A stretch of 64,000 nucleotides of DNA from Tepidiphilus olei (lineage in GTDB: Bacteria; Pseudomonadota; Gammaproteobacteria; Burkholderiales; Rhodocyclaceae). A model generated the notes under the pieces. The model did not search any database, was not told the DNA's origin, and worked only from the letters and a program-made list of their open reading frames with translations. The stretch is taken from positions 1 through 64,000 of the forward strand of contig NZ_SBHO01000009.1 of the NCBI RefSeq assembly GCF_006980705.1, in the 5' to 3' direction. Of the stretch, positions 50,326-60,078 are shown piece after piece. Both the position numbers and the translations under genes were made by a program. Position 1 is the first letter of the stretch, and every line of letters begins with the position of its first letter.

Positions 50326-51357
50326 ATGATCGATCCGGATGGCTTGGTGGAAGCGGCGCGGCAGGCATTTGCCGCCGCGACCGATCCGGCCGAGTTGGAG
50401 CGCGTCAAGGCGCGTTTCCTCGGCAAGGCGGGCGTCGTCACCGAGGCGCTCAAGAGCCTGGCAAATCTCCCCCTGGATGAGCGCAAGCGCGCCGGGGCAG
50501 CGATCAACCGGGCCAAGGCGCAAATCGAGACCCTGCTGGAGGAGGCGCGTGAGGCGCTCGCCCGGCGTCGGCTCGAAGCCCAGCTCGCCGCCCAGGCGCT
50601 CGACGTGACCTTGCCGGGGCGCAATGGGAGTATCGGCGGTCTACACCCGGTCACGCGCACCCTGGAGCGCGTCGAGGCGCTCTTTCGTTCGATGGGCTTT
50701 TCTTCCGTCGATGGCCCCGAGATCGAGACCGACTGGCACAACTTCACCGCCCTCAACACGCCGGCGGATCACCCTGCGCGCTCCATGCACGATACCTTCT
50801 ATCTGCAAGGGCGCGACGACGTCGTGCTGCGCACGCACACCAGCCCCGTGCAGATCCGCGCCATGCTCGAGCACACCGCACGCCACCGCGAGGCGGCGTC
50901 GATGCCCGATCTACGCGTCATCGTCCCCGGGCGCGTCTATCGCGTCGATTCCGACGCCACCCATTCCCCCATGTTCCACCAGCTGGAGGGGTTGTGGGTC
51001 GGGCGGGACGTCGCGTTCGCCCACCTCAAGGGGATCATCGCCTCTTTTCTGCGCGCCTTCTTCGAGACCGATGCGCTCGCCGTGCGCTTCCGCCCTTCTT
51101 TCTTCCCCTTCACCGAACCCAGCGCCGAGATCGACGTGCGCTTCACGAGCGGCGCGCTCGAGGGCCGTTGGCTCGAGATCGCCGGCTGTGGCATGGTGCA
51201 TCCCCAAGTGCTGCGTAACGGCGGTTTCGATCCCGAGGTGGTGCGCGGCTTTGCCTTCGGCATGGGGCTCGATCGTCTCACCATGCTGCGCTACGGCATC
51301 AACGATCTGCGGCTCTTCTTCGAGAGCGACCTGCGCTTCCTCGCGCAATTCCGCTAA
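50326..51357 (+). CDS. pheS: phenylalanyl-tRNA synthetase alpha subunit
   Basis: PheS is the catalytic subunit of the alpha2beta2 enzyme. The ATG at 50326 after CAGGAG gives 343 residues. An N-terminal coiled coil (about 1-100) binds tRNA. Class II motifs include [39 protein letters not shown] and the motif 3 [19 protein letters not shown] longer frame reaching back through the terminator is an artefact. pheT follows 11 bases later. Confidence 0.97.
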   Translation: MIDPDGLVEAARQAFAAATDPAELERVKARFLGKAGVVTEALKSLANLPLDERKRAGAAINRAKAQIETLLEEAREALARRRLEAQLAAQALDVTLPGRNGSIGGLHPVTRTLERVEALFRSMGFSSVDGPEIETDWHNFTALNTPADHPARSMHDTFYLQGRDDVVLRTHTSPVQIRAMLEHTARHREAASMPDLRVIVPGRVYRVDSDATHSPMFHQLEGLWVGRDVAFAHLKGIIASFLRAFFETDALAVRFRPSFFPFTEPSAEIDVRFTSGALEGRWLEIAGCGMVHPQVLRNGGFDPEVVRGFAFGMGLDRLTMLRYGINDLRLFFESDLRFLAQFR

Positions 51358-51368
51358 AGAGGCCCATC

Positions 51369-53753
51369 ATGAAGTTTCCCGAACGCTGGCTGCGCGAATT
51401 CTGTGACCCCCCTCTCTCGGCGGAGGAACTTGGCGAGCGGCTCACCATGGCCGGGCTCGAACTCGAATCGCTCGAGCCCGCCGCGCCGCCTTTCATCGGG
51501 GTCGTCACGGCCCGGATTCTGAGTGCCGAACCGCATCCCAACGCCGACAAGCTGCGCGTGTGCCATGTCGATGTGGGGGGCGAAGCACCCCTGCAGATCG
51601 TCTGCGGCGCGCCCAACGCCCGTGCCGGCATCGTCGTGCCCTGCGCCCTCGTTGGTGCGCAATTGCCGGGCGGGCTGGCGATCAAGCGCGCCAAGCTGCG
51701 CGGCGTCGAATCGCAAGGCATGCTGTGCTCGGCGCGTGAGCTGGGTTTGAGCGAGGACCATTCGGGTCTGCTCGAACTCGATCCTGCCTTGCCCGTCGGT
51801 ACCGATGTCCGCCAGGTGCTCGAACTCGACGAGGCCGTTTTCGACGTCTCGCTCACGCCGAACCGTGCCGACTGCCTCAGCATCTTGGGAATCGCGCGCG
51901 AGGTTTCGGCGCTCACCGAGGCGCCCCTGCATCCGCCGCGCATCGATCCGGTCGCTGCGACGCTGGACGCCGTCCGGCCCATCCGGCTGGCTGCCCCCGA
52001 AGCCTGCCCGCGCTATCTCGGTCGGGTGATACGGGGGGTCGATGCCAAGCGCCCGACCCCCGAATGGATGCGCCGCCGGCTCGAACGCAGCGGCGTACGC
52101 GCCATCCATTTGCTCGTCGATATCACCAATTACGTGATGCTCGAGCTCGGCCAGCCGCTGCACGCCTTCGACGAGGCGAAATTGCAGGGCGGCATCACCG
52201 TGCGCTGGGCTCGGTCGGATGAGACGCTGGCGCTTTTGAACGAGCAGCGCATCACGCTCGCGCCCGACGTGCTCGTCATCGCCGACGAGGGCGGTCCCTT
52301 GGCGATGGCTGGCATCATGGGCGGCGAGGGCAGCGGCATCACGCTCGACACCATCGACGTCTTCCTCGAGAGCGCCTTCTTCGCCCCTGCCGCCGTGGCC
52401 GGTCGGGCGCGTCGTTATGGGTTCGTCTCGGAAGCCTCGCATCGCTTCGAGCGCGGCGTCGATCCCGAACTGCCGCGCCGCGCCCTCGAGCGCGCCACCG
52501 CCCTCGTGCTCGAATTGGCTGGCGGCTCGGCCGGCCCCATCGACGAGGCCGTCGCCCCCGAACACCTGCCGCGCCGCGATCCCATCCGGTTGCGACCTGA
52601 GAAAGTCCCTGCCGTACTGGGCATTCCCGTGGCGCCGCAGCGTGTCGTCTCCCTGCTGCGCCGCGATTTCCTCGACGTACGGGAAGAAGAGGGCGCGATC
52701 ATCGCCCAGGCCCCGAGCTGGCGTTTCGATCTCGCCCTCGAAGAGGACCTGATCGAGGAAGTCGCCCGCCTGCATGGCTACGACGAAATCCCGGCGCTCA
52801 CCCTGCTCGCGCCCATGGCCCCCCTGCCCGTGTCCGAGGCCGAGCGGACGAATGGGGAAGTGCGCGCGCGCCTGGTATTGCGCGATTATCATGAAGTCAT
52901 CACCTACGCCTTCATCGACGAGGCGCTCGAGCGCGAGCTCCTGGCCAACGAGGATCCGATCCTGCTCGCCAATCCGATCGCCAGCAACATGAACGCCATG
53001 CGCAGCTCCCTCTGGCCGGGCTTGCTGCAGGCACTGCAGACGAACCGCAAGCGCCAGCAGGCGCGCGTGCGCCTCTTCGAGCTCGGCCGCTGCTTCCTGC
53101 GCGACGAATCCGCTGACGCCACCGTCGCCGGTTTCGCGCAACCCCTGAGGCTCGCCGCGCTCGCGGCCGGCCCGGCCGCGGCCGAACAGTGGGGCATTCC
53201 TCTTCGCCCGGTCGACTTCTATGATCTCAAGGGCGACCTCGAGGCGCTCCTCGCGCCGCTCACCCCCCGTTTCGAACCTGCTCTCCATCCGGCTTTGCAT
53301 CCCGGCCGCAGCGCTCGCGTGCTCCTCGAAGGACAACCCATCGGCTGGATCGGTGAATTGCATCCCCAATGGGTGCAGCGGCTGGAGCTCACCACCGCAC
53401 CCCAGCTCTTCGAACTGGATCTCCCGGCGGCACGCCGCCGCCCCATGCCCTGCTATGCTCCCGTGTCGCGCCAACCCGTCGTGCAGCGCGACCTCGCCTT
53501 CGTGGTCGATGCGAACGTGCCGGTGCAGGCCCTGTTGGATGCGTTGCATGGCGAAGCCCCTGTCTGGGTGCGTCAGATCACGCTGTTCGACGTCTATCAG
53601 GGGCAAGGGGTCGAGCCGGGCAAGCGCAGCCTCGCCTTTCGCTTCACCTTGCAGCACGACGAGCACACGCTCACGGACGACGAGATCGAGGACTTGCTGC
53701 AGCGATTCCGTGCTCGGCTCGAAGCCTCTTTCAGTGCGCGATTGCGCCAATGA
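51369..53753 (+). CDS. pheT: phenylalanyl-tRNA synthetase beta subunit
   Basis: The 794-residue product contains the tRNA-binding OB domain (about residues 39-150, [14 protein letters not shown]), the B3/B4 editing region, the B5 domain and the C-terminal anticodon-binding FDX-ACB domain ([20 protein letters not shown]). [20 protein letters not shown] is a family signature. It ends at the TGA overlapping an ATG that could also begin ihfA. Confidence 0.97.
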   Translation: MKFPERWLREFCDPPLSAEELGERLTMAGLELESLEPAAPPFIGVVTARILSAEPHPNADKLRVCHVDVGGEAPLQIVCGAPNARAGIVVPCALVGAQLPGGLAIKRAKLRGVESQGMLCSARELGLSEDHSGLLELDPALPVGTDVRQVLELDEAVFDVSLTPNRADCLSILGIAREVSALTEAPLHPPRIDPVAATLDAVRPIRLAAPEACPRYLGRVIRGVDAKRPTPEWMRRRLERSGVRAIHLLVDITNYVMLELGQPLHAFDEAKLQGGITVRWARSDETLALLNEQRITLAPDVLVIADEGGPLAMAGIMGGEGSGITLDTIDVFLESAFFAPAAVAGRARRYGFVSEASHRFERGVDPELPRRALERATALVLELAGGSAGPIDEAVAPEHLPRRDPIRLRPEKVPAVLGIPVAPQRVVSLLRRDFLDVREEEGAIIAQAPSWRFDLALEEDLIEEVARLHGYDEIPALTLLAPMAPLPVSEAERTNGEVRARLVLRDYHEVITYAFIDEALERELLANEDPILLANPIASNMNAMRSSLWPGLLQALQTNRKRQQARVRLFELGRCFLRDESADATVAGFAQPLRLAALAAGPAAAEQWGIPLRPVDFYDLKGDLEALLAPLTPRFEPALHPALHPGRSARVLLEGQPIGWIGELHPQWVQRLELTTAPQLFELDLPAARRRPMPCYAPVSRQPVVQRDLAFVVDANVPVQALLDALHGEAPVWVRQITLFDVYQGQGVEPGKRSLAFRFTLQHDEHTLTDDEIEDLLQRFRARLEASFSARLRQ

Positions 53754-53770
53754 CGACGCAAGGAAAAAAG

Positions 53771-54082
53771 ATGACCGCCCAACTCACCAAAGCTGAACTT
53801 GCCGACATCCTCTTCGAGCGCATCGGTTTTTCCAAGCGGGAAGCAAAAGAGCTCGTCGATGCCTTCTTCGTCGAAATCGAAGCCGCGCTGGAACGCGGCG
53901 AAACGGTTAAACTCTCGGGATTCGGAAACTTCGAGCTGCGCGACAAACCGCAGCGCCCCGGACGCAACCCCAAGACCGGCGAAGAAGTTCCCATTCCGCC
54001 GCGACGGGTGGTAACTTTCCACGCCAGCCAAAAGCTCAAACACGCCGTGGAGCAACTCACGCATGGAGAAGAAGTCCGCTGA
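53771..54082 (+). CDS. ihfA: integration host factor subunit alpha
   Basis: IHF bends DNA in the nucleoid. The ATG at 53771, after AAGGAAAA, gives 103 residues starting [20 protein letters not shown]; an in-frame ATG at 53750 overlapping the pheT stop would add 7 residues. The DNA-binding arm contains [20 protein letters not shown], with the conserved intercalating proline. It follows pheST as in most proteobacteria. The end overlaps the next gene by 20 bases. Confidence 0.95.
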   Translation: MTAQLTKAELADILFERIGFSKREAKELVDAFFVEIEAALERGETVKLSGFGNFELRDKPQRPGRNPKTGEEVPIPPRRVVTFHASQKLKHAVEQLTHGEEVR

Positions 54083-54440
54083 AGGCAGCACCTCGTTGCC
54101 GCCGATTCCCTCGAAGCGCTACTTCACGATCGGCGAAGTGGCGCAGCTGTGCGACGTCAAGCCCCACGTGCTGCGCTACTGGGAGCAGGAATTTACCCAA
54201 CTTCGACCTAGCAAGCGCGCCGGCAACCGACGCTACTACCAACACCACGAAGTCCTGCTCGTACGGCGTATCCGGCACTTGCTCTACGACGAGGGCTACA
54301 CCATCGCCGGAGCGCGCCAGCGCCTCGGTGAAGAACGCCTCCTGGAATCCGCGGTAAAAAACGAATACGACCGATTGCGCGATCGTGTGCAAGAAGTGCG
54401 CGCCGATCTCGAATCGCTGTTGACGCAACTTCGCAGCTGA
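54063..54440 (+). CDS. MerR family transcriptional regulator
   Basis: The 125-residue product has an N-terminal MerR winged helix (about residues 19-87: [20 protein letters not shown], then [17 protein letters not shown]) and a C-terminal coiled coil. No metal-binding cysteines like those of MerR or CueR are seen. A MerR-type gene overlapping ihfA is a constant feature in betaproteobacteria; its targets are not known. A MITE lies 14 bases after its stop. Confidence 0.9.
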   Translation: MEKKSAEGSTSLPPIPSKRYFTIGEVAQLCDVKPHVLRYWEQEFTQLRPSKRAGNRRYYQHHEVLLVRRIRHLLYDEGYTIAGARQRLGEERLLESAVKNEYDRLRDRVQEVRADLESLLTQLRS

Positions 54441-54454
54441 CCCCCCTCGCTAGG

Positions 54455-54600
54455 GAGACGCTGAAGAAATGAGCGAGCGGGATGAAGCGCAAGGCGGAAG
54501 GTAGCGCAGCGACCGAGACATATCGAGTGGATAGGCGAGGGAGCGAGCACCGCGCAACGCGCAGCGATTCCCCCGCGCGCGCAGCCAATTCAGCGTTTCC
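54455..54600. mobile_element. miniature inverted-repeat element (MITE), 146 bp
   Basis: GGAGACGCTGAA (54455-54466) and TTCAGCGTTTCC (54589-54600) form 12-base terminal inverted repeats with one mismatch. They are flanked directly by CTAG on both sides (54451-54454 and 54601-54604), the 4-bp duplication expected for IS5-type insertion. The element has no coding capacity. Its left repeat is identical to the end of the IS5-like remnant at 46344-46355. Confidence 0.82.
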
Positions 54601-54604
54601 CTAG

Positions 54605-54800
54605 AAGGGGAGCGCAACACGAGGGCGCTACGCCGGCCGTCGAGGAAAAATAGAAAGTAGAAATGTCCAGTAGTAGGGCAAGAGTGGGAACGGCCGTCAT
54701 CTGCACCCGTTTCCCCACACGAACCCGCATGGGGTGGGGTGGGTGCAGGGCACGTGCTGCCCACGGGCGGCCTGCTACAACCCGCTTGCTCTTACAAACA
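54605..54800. mobile_element. further insertion-sequence end fragments
   Basis: After the MITE, AAAATAGAAAGTAGAAATGTCC at about 54648-54669 resembles the left end motif at 46320 (AAATAGAAAGGTCC), and TTGCTCTTACA at about 54785-54795 repeats the right end motif near 46783. The stretch between contains no gene. It is probably the footprint of an element related to the one at 46310-46818. The match is short and confidence limited. Confidence 0.4.
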
Positions 54801-54812
54801 GGAAAAAATGTA

Positions 54813-54841
54813 TTGACGCCGACCTAAAAGGCGCGTATCGT
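54813..54841 (+). promoter_or_regulatory. promoter of the cold shock gene
   Basis: TTGACG (54813-54818) and TATCGT (54836-54841) are spaced by 17 bases. The start near 54848 leaves a leader of about 113 bases before the gene. Long untranslated leaders that refold at low temperature are known for cspA-type genes; whether this one does so is inferred. Confidence 0.65.
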
Positions 54842-54960
54842 AGCGACAGTGTTCGAAGCGCGCATCGTATTCACCGCTTGCGGAGATTCGCGATTCCTGC
54901 TCGGCACACCGTGGGTCATCCGGCCCGTTTCAATAAAGTAGTAACGAAGGAAGCTTCATC

Positions 54961-55164
54961 ATGGCAACTGGTACTGTCAAGTGGTTCAACGATTCCAAAG
55001 GGTTCGGCTTCATCACCCCCGATGACGGCGGTGAGGATCTGTTCGCGCATTTCTCCGCGATCAACATGCCGGGCTTCAAAACCCTGAAGGAAGGCGAGAA
55101 AGTCAGCTTCGAAGTCACGCAAGGGCCGAAAGGCAAGCAAGCGTCGAACATTCAGAAAGCCTGA
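54961..55164 (+). CDS. cold shock domain protein
   Basis: The 67-residue product is a single cold shock domain, an RNA chaperone that binds single strands. RNP1 (KGFGFI) and RNP2 (DLFAHFS) are both present after the opening [27 protein letters not shown] precedes the ATG. It has its own promoter and a strong terminator, so it is monocistronic. Confidence 0.96.
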   Translation: MATGTVKWFNDSKGFGFITPDDGGEDLFAHFSAINMPGFKTLKEGEKVSFEVTQGPKGKQASNIQKA

Positions 55165-55208
55165 CGTCTGCCCCGCCGCGGCGGGACGTTGGACCGCCTG
55201 GCAGCAGG

Positions 55209-55243
55209 GAAGCCACCCGAACAGGGTGGCTTCTTTTTTTTTT
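55209..55243 (+). terminator. terminator of the cold shock gene
   Basis: GAAGCCACCC (55209-55218) pairs with GGGTGGCTTC (55224-55233) around GAACA, followed by ten T. This is a strong intrinsic terminator. The convergent transglycosylase gene stops 27 bases later. Confidence 0.93.
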
Positions 55244-55269
55244 GGTGTTATTCGGCGAGGAGCGTCGGC

Positions 55270-56571
55270 TCAGCGCGTTTGCTCGCATCCTCCTTCGAAT
55301 TGCCGTACTTGCTCGAGCGCCTTCGTGCCGGGCCAGCCATCGGCCTCGAATGCCTGATTGCCGCACTCTTGCTGGAAACGAGTGAGGGCTTCGCGCGTTT
55401 GCGTGCCGGCCACACCGTCGATGACTCCTGGATCGTACCCTAGAGCAGAGAGGCGCTCTTGTAGCTCCATGGTCTCGGACCGGGTGAGCGGGGGGTCGTC
55501 GGTGGGCCAAGGTTGGACGAAAGGTTGCTTGGGGTCGAACCGGGCGGCCTTCATGGGGTCTTTGAGTGCATCGTAGAGGAGCCCGATCGCCAAGGCATAG
55601 GATTCGGCCGCGTTGTAGCGGAAGATCGCGTCGTAGTTGGGAAAAGCCAGCAGCGCCGGGCCTTGCCGGCCAGCAGGCAGAAGCAGCGCGGCTTTTTCCG
55701 GCAAGGTGCGCGGCCAGGGTTTGCCATCGGCACGGGAAAGCCCCATGGCGAACCATTCGTTCGTCGGGCGTTTTTTCGTACGTCCGGCGAGTTTGGCATC
55801 GAACGTGGGCGGCAGTACGACTTCGATCGCCCAGGGTTCTCCGCGTCGCCAGCCGGCTTGTTTCAGGAAATTGGCGGTGGAAGCGAAAATGTCGGGCAGG
55901 GAACGATAGAGGTCACGCTTGCCGTCACCATCGAAATCGACGGCATAGCGCTCGAAGGTGCTGGGCATGAATTGCGTCTGCCCGAAGGCCCCGGCCCAGG
56001 AACCGCGCAGCCGCGTCTGCCCCGTGTCGCCGCGCTCGAGGATATTGACCACCGTGAGGAATTCAGAGCGAAAGTAGCTCTGGCGCCTGCCGAAGCACGA
56101 CAGGGTGGCGAGCGATTGCAGCAGGTCGTCGCGGCCGAGATTCTGTCCGAAATTGCTCTCCACCGCCCAGAAGGCGACGATGAGCTCGGCGTCGACGTCA
56201 TAAGTGGCCTCGACGTAGCGCAGCAAGCCTTCGTTCTCGCGCAGCTTTTCCTGGGCCGTTTGGATGCGTCGAGCGTCGACGAGATTGGCGAGATACTGCC
56301 ATATGGGGGTGACGAACTCGGGCTGGCGGTCTAGGCGGGCGATTACGCTCGGGTCGGGGCTGAGATCGGCGATGAGGGAGAGGAACCGGTCGGCTGGGAT
56401 GCCGCGTTGCTCGGCCTCGGGGGCGAGGCGTTCCAGACAGGCGCGGAATTCGTCCTCGGAAAGCGCAGGATAGGAGGATTGTGCGTTGGCTCCGGCCACC
56501 GGCAGCGACAGGAGCAGGGGAATGATCCAGCGTGGAAAGCGCCGTTGCGCAAAAAAAGATGGGCGGTTCAC
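55270..56571 (-). CDS. lytic murein transglycosylase, MltB type, with peptidoglycan-binding domain
   Basis: The product has 433 residues from a GTG at 56571, which overlaps the stop of the upstream gene as GTGA. A signal peptide (WIIPLLLSLPVAGANA) directs export. The SLT_2 domain carries the catalytic glutamate in FWAVESNFGQNLGRDDLL and the family motif SWAGAFGQTQFMPSTFERYA. A C-terminal PG_binding_1 domain follows (LQERLSALGYDPGVIDGVAG). No lipobox is seen, so it is probably soluble in the periplasm. It cleaves the MurNAc-GlcNAc bond. Confidence 0.93.
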   Translation of the reverse strand: MNRPSFFAQRRFPRWIIPLLLSLPVAGANAQSSYPALSEDEFRACLERLAPEAEQRGIPADRFLSLIADLSPDPSVIARLDRQPEFVTPIWQYLANLVDARRIQTAQEKLRENEGLLRYVEATYDVDAELIVAFWAVESNFGQNLGRDDLLQSLATLSCFGRRQSYFRSEFLTVVNILERGDTGQTRLRGSWAGAFGQTQFMPSTFERYAVDFDGDGKRDLYRSLPDIFASTANFLKQAGWRRGEPWAIEVVLPPTFDAKLAGRTKKRPTNEWFAMGLSRADGKPWPRTLPEKAALLLPAGRQGPALLAFPNYDAIFRYNAAESYALAIGLLYDALKDPMKAARFDPKQPFVQPWPTDDPPLTRSETMELQERLSALGYDPGVIDGVAGTQTREALTRFQQECGNQAFEADGWPGTKALEQVRQFEGGCEQTR

Positions 56572-57569
56572 GAGTCGGGTCCAAAAAAGCGATGCAGGAC
56601 GTCGTTGGCGAGCGCGATGCCGGTGCGACGGGCACGTCGCAGCACCGACCAATAATAGCGGTAGGAAGCGCGATCGTGAAGCCGGCCTCGATCGCGGATC
56701 GGGCCCCAGGCGGCGTCCTGGGCTGAGCCGAGGATGCGCACCGCGTCTTCGATCTCCGCGGCGCTGGGTTGCATCGCTTCGAGGATGGGGCGGATCTGGT
56801 TGGGATGGATGCTCCACATGCGCAGGAAGGCGAATTCAGTGCGGGCACGATGCGCGTCGGCATAGACGAGGGAAGTATCTTCGAGCTCGGTGCACACGTT
56901 GTGCGCCGGCACGATGGCCGCGGCGTGGGCGGCGGCCGAGATCTCGGCCTTGGCGCGCCGGATCAAGGGGTGTTCGAATTGCGTCGGCGAGCGCATCGCC
57001 TCTGCTCCGATGGCGCCGCGGTGCGAGGAGACGAAATCCATCAGACCGAAGTCGAGGCATTCCACGCCCGGTTCACGGGCAATGCGCGTGACCTCGGCCA
57101 AGGCTTCCGGCGTCTCGATGAGTACGTGCAGCGGCGGGGGGCGAGTGCCAGGCGGCAGGAGCGAGCGCATCGCCTCGCGTACGATGCGCACGTCGCGCGC
57201 TGAACGCACCTTGGGCACGGTGAGGTAGGCGAGTCGAGACGCGGCGATCGGCAGAATGGTCTCCAGATCGCGCAACCAATGCGGGTGCGTGAGGTCGTGG
57301 ATGCGCACGCCGACACGGCCATGGCGGTTTTCGCTCGAGACGACGAGTTCGGCGCACATCTTCGCGTGGGCCTTTTCGTTGCCGGCAGGTGCGCCGTCTT
57401 CACAATCGAGCGTGACGTCGAACATGGGCCCCATGTCGACCTGGAGGGCGAGCGCTCGGCGCATGAACTTCTCGCTACCGGCGTAGTGATCCACGGCCGG
57501 GATGTCGGGCAGTTCGCGCTCGTGTTCGAAGAGGACTTGGGCGGGGCGCAGTAATTGGGATCGGGTCAT
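56568..57569 (-). CDS. HpcH/HpaI aldolase / citrate lyase beta-like protein
   Basis: The ATG at 57569 (MTRSQLLRPAQVLFEHEREL) gives 333 residues. Family motifs include DVTLDCEDGAPAGNE, with acidic metal ligands, and RIHDLTHPHW. Members cleave C-C bonds of CoA thioesters, such as L-malyl-CoA or citramalyl-CoA. The position between mdh and a transglycosylase, near sdh and gltA, suggests central carbon metabolism, but the substrate cannot be told from sequence. The upstream frame extension to 57614 is not supported by a binding site. Confidence 0.85.
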   Translation of the reverse strand: MTRSQLLRPAQVLFEHERELPDIPAVDHYAGSEKFMRRALALQVDMGPMFDVTLDCEDGAPAGNEKAHAKMCAELVVSSENRHGRVGVRIHDLTHPHWLRDLETILPIAASRLAYLTVPKVRSARDVRIVREAMRSLLPPGTRPPPLHVLIETPEALAEVTRIAREPGVECLDFGLMDFVSSHRGAIGAEAMRSPTQFEHPLIRRAKAEISAAAHAAAIVPAHNVCTELEDTSLVYADAHRARTEFAFLRMWSIHPNQIRPILEAMQPSAAEIEDAVRILGSAQDAAWGPIRDRGRLHDRASYRYYWSVLRRARRTGIALANDVLHRFFGPDS

Positions 57570-57750
57570 GGCGTAGTGATGGGATGGAAAAAGGCACGGA
57601 AGCGCAATGCGCACTCCGTGCCTCGATGATACCGCTTTTGCAGCGGGTTTGCCTCGACACCCCCCGAATCGATCGCATCAAGGATCGGGCGCGGTGCCGT
57701 CTCGCGTAGGAGTCGGCCAGGCCCGAGCGCAGCGATCGTTTTCTGGAGGC

Positions 57751-58743
57751 TCAGCCGAGGAGGTCCTTGACGCCTTCGCGTTCCTCGATGAGCTCATTGA
57801 GCGTGACGAGGATGCGCTCGCGGGAGAAATCGTCGATCGGCAGGCCCTGGACGATGCGGTATTCCCCGTTCTCGCACACGCAGGGGAAACCGAAGATGAT
57901 GCCTTCGGGAATGCCGTAGGAGCCGTCAGAAGGCACGCCCATCGTCACCCAGCGACCGTTCGTGCCCAGCCACCAGTCACGGATGTGGTCGATGGCGGCG
58001 TTGGCGGCGGAGGCGGCCGAAGAGAGGCCGCGCGCCTCGATGATGGCGGCGCCGCGTTTGCCGACCGTGGGGATGAAGACTTCGCGGTACCAGGTTTCGT
58101 CGTTGATGAGATCCTTGACCGACTCGCCGTTGGAGGTGCAGAAGCGGTAGTCGGGGTACATGGTGGGGGAGTGGTTGCCCCAGACGACGATGTGCTCGAA
58201 GCTCGACACCGGCCGGCCGGTTTTGATCGCCAGCTGGGCGAGCGCCCGGTTGTGGTCCAGCCGCAGCATGGCGGTGAAATTTTTCGCGGGGATGCGGCCG
58301 ACTTTCTCGGCGGTCTTCATCGCGATGTAGGCGTTGGTGTTGCAGGGGTTGCCGACCACCAGCACCTTGCAGTCGGGATTGGCGTGTTCGGCGATCGCCT
58401 TGCCCTGCACGGTGAAGATTTTCGCGTTTTCGGAGAGCAGGTCCTTGCGCTCCATGCCGGGCCCGCGCGGGCGTGCGCCCACGAGCAGGGCGATTTGGGC
58501 ATCCTTGAACGCGACGTTGGGGTCGTCGGTGGCGATCATGCCGGCGAGCAGCGGAAAGGCGCAGTCTTCGAGTTCCATCATCACGCCCTTGACCGCTTTT
58601 TGCGCCTGGGGCAGGTCGAGCAGCTGCAGGATGACGGGCTGGTCTTTCCCCAGCATTTCGCCGCTGGCGATGCGGAACAACAGGCTGTAGCCGATCTGAC
58701 CGGCGGCGCCGGTGACGGCGACGCGAACGGGGGCTTTGCTCAT
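57751..58743 (-). CDS. mdh: malate dehydrogenase
   Basis: Mdh oxidises malate to oxaloacetate with NAD+ in the TCA cycle. The 330-residue product has the nucleotide-binding [17 protein letters not shown] at residues 12-28, substrate arginines in [11 protein letters not shown], and the catalytic histidine in [11 protein letters not shown]. The length fits the cytosolic-type group common in betaproteobacteria. Its strong promoter and a palindromic operator lie upstream, divergent from the GntR gene. The gap of 181 bases to the next gene shows no clear element. Confidence 0.96.
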   Translation of the reverse strand: MSKAPVRVAVTGAAGQIGYSLLFRIASGEMLGKDQPVILQLLDLPQAQKAVKGVMMELEDCAFPLLAGMIATDDPNVAFKDAQIALLVGARPRGPGMERKDLLSENAKIFTVQGKAIAEHANPDCKVLVVGNPCNTNAYIAMKTAEKVGRIPAKNFTAMLRLDHNRALAQLAIKTGRPVSSFEHIVVWGNHSPTMYPDYRFCTSNGESVKDLINDETWYREVFIPTVGKRGAAIIEARGLSSAASAANAAIDHIRDWWLGTNGRWVTMGVPSDGSYGIPEGIIFGFPCVCENGEYRIVQGLPIDDFSRERILVTLNELIEEREGVKDLLG

Positions 58744-58775
58744 CGGTGTTCTCCATGGTGAACGATAACCTTTGA

Positions 58776-58804
58776 ATCCTAGTCGGGTGATCGCAGCTTG
58801 TCAA
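58776..58804 (-). promoter_or_regulatory. promoter of mdh
   Basis: On the minus strand TTGACA (58804-58799) and TAGGAT (58781-58776) are spaced by 17 bases. The start near 58769 is about 26 bases before the ATG. The GntR operator candidate begins only 6 bases upstream of the -35, at about -42 to -62. Confidence 0.82.
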
Positions 58805-58810
58805 TCCATG

Positions 58811-58830
58811 TCTTATATCTTATATAAGAC
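58811..58830. promoter_or_regulatory. palindromic operator candidate of the GntR regulator
   Basis: TCTTATATAAGA (58818-58829) is a perfect 12-base palindrome, and an extra half-site TCTTATAT lies at 58811-58818. The site is AT-rich in GC-rich surroundings and lies between mdh and the GntR gene. Two direct copies of GGTAGAC follow at 58831-58837 and 58840-58846. The size and symmetry fit a GntR-family operator. Activation of mdh and autoregulation are both possible. Confidence 0.65.
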
Positions 58831-58877
58831 GGTAGACATGGTAGACGTCCTATCTTTTTTGTGCTGAAATAGCAAAC

Positions 58878-59606
58878 ATGGCTTCGAATGCACCCTCCTT
58901 CAGTCCGTTGTATCGGCAGATCAAATCGTTGATCGTCCAGGCGCTGGAATCCGGCGAATGGCGACCGGGCGAGGCCATCCCCAGCGAGCAGGAGCTGGCG
59001 GCTCGTTTCGGCGTTTCTCAAGGAACCGTGCGCAAGGCCGTCGACGAATTGGCCGCGGAGAACGTGCTCGAGCGCAAGCAGGGCAAAGGAACCTTCGTGG
59101 TCTCTCACCACGATCCGCGCCAGTTCTTCCGTTTCCTGCGGCTCGTACCCGACGACGGCAGCCTGACCCAGCCGCAGAGCGTGCCGCTCGACTGCTGGCG
59201 CGCCAAGGCGGGACAAGAAGCGGCCCGCGTGCTGCAGATTCCCGTGGGCGATCCGATCATCATCCTCAGGCGGGTATTGAAATTTTCGGGCAAACCGGTG
59301 GTGCTCGACGAAATCTATCTCCCTGGCGAAGTATTCGAGGGGCTCACGCTCGACACGCTCAAAGAGTGGAAGGGTTCGCTCTACAGTTTCTTCGAGACGC
59401 GCTTCGGCGTGCGCATGCTGCGGGCCGAGGAGCGCATCCGCGCCGTGGCCGCCGACCGCATGGCCGCCGAGACGCTGGGCGTGAAGGAGGGAACGCCGCT
59501 TTTATCGGTGGAGCGCGTGACGTATACTTACAATGATCGGCCGGTGGAATGGCGCCGTGGGCGCTATCTCACCACGCAATACCATTACCACAACGAGCTG
59601 ACCTGA
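58878..59606 (+). CDS. GntR/HutC family transcriptional regulator
   Basis: The 242-residue product has an N-terminal GntR winged helix (about residues 9-75, GEAIPSEQELAARFGVSQGT followed by VRKAVDELAAENVLERKQGK) and a UTRA ligand-binding domain (about 95-235, with PVVLDEIYLPGEVFEGL and VERVTYTYNDRPVEWRRG). It sits between mdh and sdhCDAB-gltA, so control of the TCA genes is likely; such regulators are described for TCA loci in betaproteobacteria. The ligand is unknown. Confidence 0.9.
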   Translation: MASNAPSFSPLYRQIKSLIVQALESGEWRPGEAIPSEQELAARFGVSQGTVRKAVDELAAENVLERKQGKGTFVVSHHDPRQFFRFLRLVPDDGSLTQPQSVPLDCWRAKAGQEAARVLQIPVGDPIIILRRVLKFSGKPVVLDEIYLPGEVFEGLTLDTLKEWKGSLYSFFETRFGVRMLRAEERIRAVAADRMAAETLGVKEGTPLLSVERVTYTYNDRPVEWRRGRYLTTQYHYHNELT

Positions 59607-59685
59607 GTCGGGTCGGCGAGCGCCGTTTTTTCGAGGGTGCGTCCGCCGGGGCGGGCGCGTATGTGTGACCAAGGGAGCAAGCGCG

Positions 59686-60078
59686 ATGAGCGAAGCAAGC
59701 GTGGCACGAAAGGCGCGGCCCAAGTTTCTCGACCTGCGGGAAATTCGGCTGCCGTTGCCGGGGATCGTCTCGATCCTGCATCGGATCAGCGGGGCCGGGT
59801 TGTTCCTGCTGTTGCCGTTTTTGTTGTATCTGTTCGACTTGAGCGTGTCTTCACCCGAGACGTTCGCCACCTACAAGGCGATCGTCGGCCATCCGCTGGT
59901 GAAGCTGATCCTCTTCGGTCTGCTGTGGGCCTACCTGCACCATTTCTGCGCCGGCATCCGCTTCCTGCTGCTCGATCTGCACAAGGGCATCGAGCTCGAG
60001 CAAGCGCGCCAGAGCGCGCGGCTGGTGCTGATCGTCAGCCTTACGCTCACCGTGATCCTGGGAGTCTGGCTATGGTGA
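59686..60078 (+). CDS. sdhC: succinate dehydrogenase cytochrome b556 subunit
   Basis: SdhC anchors complex II and binds haem b and ubiquinone. The ATG at 59686 after GGGAGCAAG gives 130 residues. RPKFLDLREIRLPLPGIVSI and LHRISGAGLFLLLP are typical, and the haem histidine lies in YLHHFCAGIRFLLLDLH. Three membrane helices are expected. It overlaps sdhD by 7 bases. A short GC stem with six T at about 59613-59630 separates it weakly from the GntR gene. Confidence 0.94.
   Translation: MSEASVARKARPKFLDLREIRLPLPGIVSILHRISGAGLFLLLPFLLYLFDLSVSSPETFATYKAIVGHPLVKLILFGLLWAYLHHFCAGIRFLLLDLHKGIELEQARQSARLVLIVSLTLTVILGVWLW

Noticed and set aside
51354..53750. 798-codon open frame antisense to pheT
   Set aside because: It mirrors pheT almost exactly and has an arginine/glutamate/aspartate-rich composition typical of GC-driven shadow frames.
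57607..58761. 384-codon plus-strand frame opposite mdh
   Set aside because: mdh is certain and covers it; the frame is a GC-driven shadow.
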